Shown in pieces: positions 58,641 through 64,000 of a stretch of 64,000 nucleotides of DNA. The notes beneath the pieces were generated by a model, which saw nothing but the letters and a program-made list of their open reading frames with translations, was not told where the DNA came from and ran no database searches. The stretch comes from Ceratodon purpureus (taxonomy: Eukaryota > Streptophyta > Bryopsida > Pseudoditrichales > Ditrichaceae). A program made the position numbers and the translations under genes. The number at the start of each line of letters is the position of its first letter. The first letter of the stretch is position 1. The stretch spans positions 15,920,162 to 15,984,161 of the forward strand of contig CM026428.1 of assembly GCA_014871385.1 (NCBI GenBank), given 5' to 3'.

Positions 58641-61588
58641 AATATTTGTTATCTTAACATCAACAATTTGTACAGTTTTAAAGTATTCACATTTGTAGTT
58701 GTAATATATTTCAAATTGCATATCAAATTACAAACTATGAATCAATTGCTATATATAAAACACGTGATATTTTTCAAAAAACTGATGTTTGTATGTATTT
58801 GGAAAAAATTGTTGTATTTCTTGTTCTTCATAATGTTATAAATAAGGTATCTTATGCTTATTATGTAAGTAAAGACACTTGTGGTTAGCTGCTTATATTA
58901 TATGTTTTCAAAACACAAACCTTAAACAAATTAATACTTTGCTTATTTACGTATGAGTTATAAAGAGCCCACACTTAAAATTTTGTAAAATCTAAAATTA
59001 CATCTTCCTCCACAATTCATAGACATGTTTGACTATAAATTGTAAAATGATGTAGCTCATAAAATGTATTAAATAGTGTAAGCGTTTCAATTAGTGTATT
59101 TTACAGTTTTTTTAAACAATAAAATTTGAAATTAATATAGACCATTTTATTTTCATATGTTTTTTGGTATACATATTTTTTTAATTACAATATAGTCCAC
59201 TTTACAAAGTTTCAATCTTTTTTCTATACACATGCTTTGCACAAAATTAGTGCCAATTCACTATGACTAAAATTGTGAGGTTGTTAATTTCCACCCACTC
59301 AATTGTGCAAACGTCTAAAGTCCATCTCTTGGTCTTAGTTATAAAGGCAAAAGTCCAAAAACCATTGCTTCCCATTAAGCCTACATGGCAGTAGTTTTAG
59401 GAAGTTTTGGCTTCAAAGGAATGGCTACTTGAGCAAACCTTGATCAATTATTTCTTATCAATCAAAACTTCACTTGAAATGATGTAGATTTTTATTGATG
59501 AAAGACAAGGCTATTGGACTATTAAAGGATGGTCATGCTCTGCAAACCTTATCAAGTTCTATTAATTAACTTTTTCATCATCATTGGAATTAGACCTATG
59601 ATTGTTGTTTAAAACAAAGTGAATTTTAGTTAATCATAATTTTGTCATAAAAATGAATTCATTGTTGAAGTTTTTTCCAAGTATTCATCAATTTTTGTGA
59701 GAGTTTCCCCAAGTTTTTTCAATTTTCTATATATTTTTAAATGTTCAACTTACAAGTTTGGCCTTTGGAGCTTCACATTATGCTTGGCCGTAGGATTGAG
59801 TTGGTATATTTTACTATATATTTTCAACCCAAAAGTTGAGACTCTCACCTTAGTTTGGTCTGAAATTTTGATGGTAGACCTCTCAACTTTGTCTAGTGTG
59901 AAGCAGCCCTTAATTTCATAGCAGCTCAAATGATAACCCAAACCACTTTCAAATTTTGCTGTCGTAGACAAGCCCTCGTATAAGTCAACTCCCTACAAGA
60001 ACTTGGAACAATAAAAATCAGGATAAATCCAAGTTGAGGAAATCAGGATGAATTACAAAAAACAAGTACTCGGTGGTCAAGCAAACGAGCTTCATGCCAC
60101 CTTCCTTTTTTGGACACTGAGCTTTTGAGGTTGAATGCTACGTAAACTTTAAGAATCTCAGGCTACAGTACTAACTTATACAGTGATCCAAAGCCTTTGT
60201 TGCCGAGAAAGTAGACGCAAATCCATTCATAAATAGATATTATTTGGCACCTAACATCCAGTTATGCTCCGATCCTATTGCCCAAGTCACAAGTGCACAG
60301 CAACTCACAAACGGAACTCCGATATAACTTATCCATGCTAATTCCCAACTCATGACCCAAGTTCCAACTCATGGCAGCTTCCTGCCTGTCTTAATGGACC
60401 ATCCCAGGTGACCGCCTCTCCTCACTGCAGTTAATTTCCTGGAGCCTGGATATTGTGTAAAACATCATCTTTTTTACTGAATGATGAGTTCGTGACTCCC
60501 ATGTCTTCCTCCTGCCTTGCGATGATGGCGTGGCCTTGAACCCACGTCGCAGTGTGCATGGACGCAGCTGACATACAAAGCGAAGAAGCTTCTCCCAAAG
60601 ATGTGCACCCAAAGCTTACCCAAAGCATAACTTAGATTATCACCAGATAGAGTCACTGTCCTTGTGGAAAGGGTAAGTAAATAAGCAAAAGGGGAGAAGT
60701 TAGACCAGATTGTAATGGCCGGCCTTTGAAGGTTGAAAGGAGAGGAATAATAGTACCTTGTGAGCCTAGAGGGACAAGGCTAAAGTGGCAGCAGCCTAAG
60801 GGTGAAGTGGGGAGTGGAGTGGGGGCAATCGATGAAAGCCTGACACTTCTGGCGCAGCGCCAGTGACCAACCCGCCTCAGCTGCCCCTTTAATACGACTC
60901 CCCCACAGACTACAGTCCCACTCTCTGCTTTACACTGCGCCTGTCATGTGGCTCCATTCATTGCTCTCGCCCGTCGCCTATCATCACGCGAGCTGCCACA
61001 GCCTCCAGATTTTCTTGCTCCCGCGTCCTCATCATCGCCGATCAATTCGCTGGCACCGGACAACGTCTGTGACACGAAATCAAATCCGCTCTCGATCGCA
61101 CAGACTCATGCACATGATTTGGCAATCTGATTTTTTTTATCTTGTACTTCTACCAGAGACTCTCACCAGGAAAGTGTTCGACACAAGCAGTGATAGAATT
61201 CTAGTTCTGACAACTGGGTTTGCCTTGCCTTGCACGGTGAAAATGATAGGAGTCTCCACCAGGAACTGAGGGATTAGTCTGGAATGACAGCTTTGCGGAG
61301 GTTGTTCTCGTAGGTGAAGAGGTTGTTACCGAATTGCCGATGGAACGCATCTGATAGTCGTAGTCGTAACTGAAAACTTTACGCATGGAAAGGGAGCATA
61401 GGCTGTGCAGAGCTGCGTTGCTCAATTAATTTCGACCCAACCAGGGATCAGACTAGAGTAGTTGACCTCCGGAAAGGCGTGAGAAAGGTAGAATCATGAA
61501 ATTATACATAAGTATGAATGAGAATGCACAGACATCGTCCAGATGGATCGGGAAATTGCTTTTCTGAGCTCGATCCATCCATCACATG
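58640..61588. other. Intergenic DNA and 3' flank of the kinase gene
   Basis: 58640-60000 is AT-rich and featureless. 60360-61140 becomes GC-richer, with several short frames, but nothing assembles into a credible gene. The right end probably holds the 3' UTR of the minus-strand kinase. Confidence 0.4.
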
Positions 61589-63658
<2,070 letters not shown>

Positions 63659-64000
63659 CTGAATTAAGAACATACTATTCGAGTGAGTGCATAATCTCAT
63701 TATAGGAACAAGAATGTGTGTAGGGCACCAAGTGGAGTACTGGAAAGAGGAAAGATGCTACATGCACGTGATATACACTCCATACCCACTCAAACACAAT
63801 GAGTGGCACACTTAAAACTCTACTTCCCACTTAAAACGACGGAATAACTCTTCCTTCAATAGGCAAACAAGAACCGGTACCCGTGCGTGGAAACTCTTTG
63901 ACAAACGAATCTACGTTGCAAGTAGCTCTACCATCAGTCACTACTCGAGCAGACAAGATATCGACTGGATCGTCGGCAGCCCGCTGAGTAATTAGAAAAT
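63659..64000 (-). other. Intron of the D6PK-like gene (continues past the window)
   Basis: No glycine-loop exon (GxGxxG followed by the ATP-binding lysine) can be read in these 342 bp on the minus strand, so they are intronic between the N-lobe exon(s) and the exon at 63658. Confidence 0.7.

Overview
This is a nuclear genome segment from a land plant. The genes are split by short GT-AG introns (about 70 to 550 bp). They encode plant-type products: an AGC-VIII kinase, a sucrose/H+ symporter, a plastid IBA57-type protein, a secreted glycine-rich wall protein and plastid- or mitochondrion-targeted proteins. Gene blocks are compact and moderately GC-rich, and are separated by long, very AT-rich tracts with decayed transposons. 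Compact introns, an intronless sucrose transporter and an intronless plastid-type Orn/Lys/Arg decarboxylase suggest a bryophyte, perhaps a moss. That is inference; the sequence does not fix the species.

Layout. 0.8-3.0 kb (+): a five-exon DEK_C/double-SWIB chromatin protein. 4.75-6.1 kb (-): a secreted poly-glycine protein with a TATA box. 8.2-13.7 kb: AT-rich direct and inverted repeats, tRNA-like motifs and a minus-strand LTR/primer-binding-site remnant. 14.3-16.4 kb (-): a Ser/Arg-repeat coiled-coil protein. 17.7-18.1 kb (-): a small single-pass membrane protein. 19.2-20.8 kb (-): a sucrose transporter. 25.3-27.2 kb (-): a PLP-dependent decarboxylase. 28-39 kb: AT-rich desert with a broken Copia element (33.2-35.9 kb) and a TIR element (38.36-39.20 kb). 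39.5-41.7 kb (-) and 42.6-43.4 kb (+): a divergent pair, a mitochondrial-type membrane/coiled-coil protein and a 97-aa protein. 44.7-45.4 kb (-): a plastid-type membrane protein. 47.25-48.24 kb (-) and 48.78-52.69 kb (+): a head-to-head pair, KEOPS subunit PCC1 and plastid IBA57. 52.9-61 kb: an AT-rich desert with a perfect palindrome, an intact Stowaway-like MITE and tandem repeats. 61.6-63.7 kb (-): the C-terminal two thirds of a D6PK-like kinase whose 5' exons lie beyond the right edge.

The exon models were joined by hand from splice signals and reading phase. In every multi-exon model given here the phases close exactly to a stop codon. Most genes do housekeeping or transport work and form no obvious pathway together. 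The nearest to a functional pair is PCC1 (tRNA t6A synthesis) beside IBA57 (Fe-S maturation), with start codons 541 bp apart. I see no operon-like, defence or otherwise clearly new multi-gene system. The most unusual items are the poly-glycine gene, the repeat-structured coiled-coil gene and several well-preserved inverted-repeat elements.
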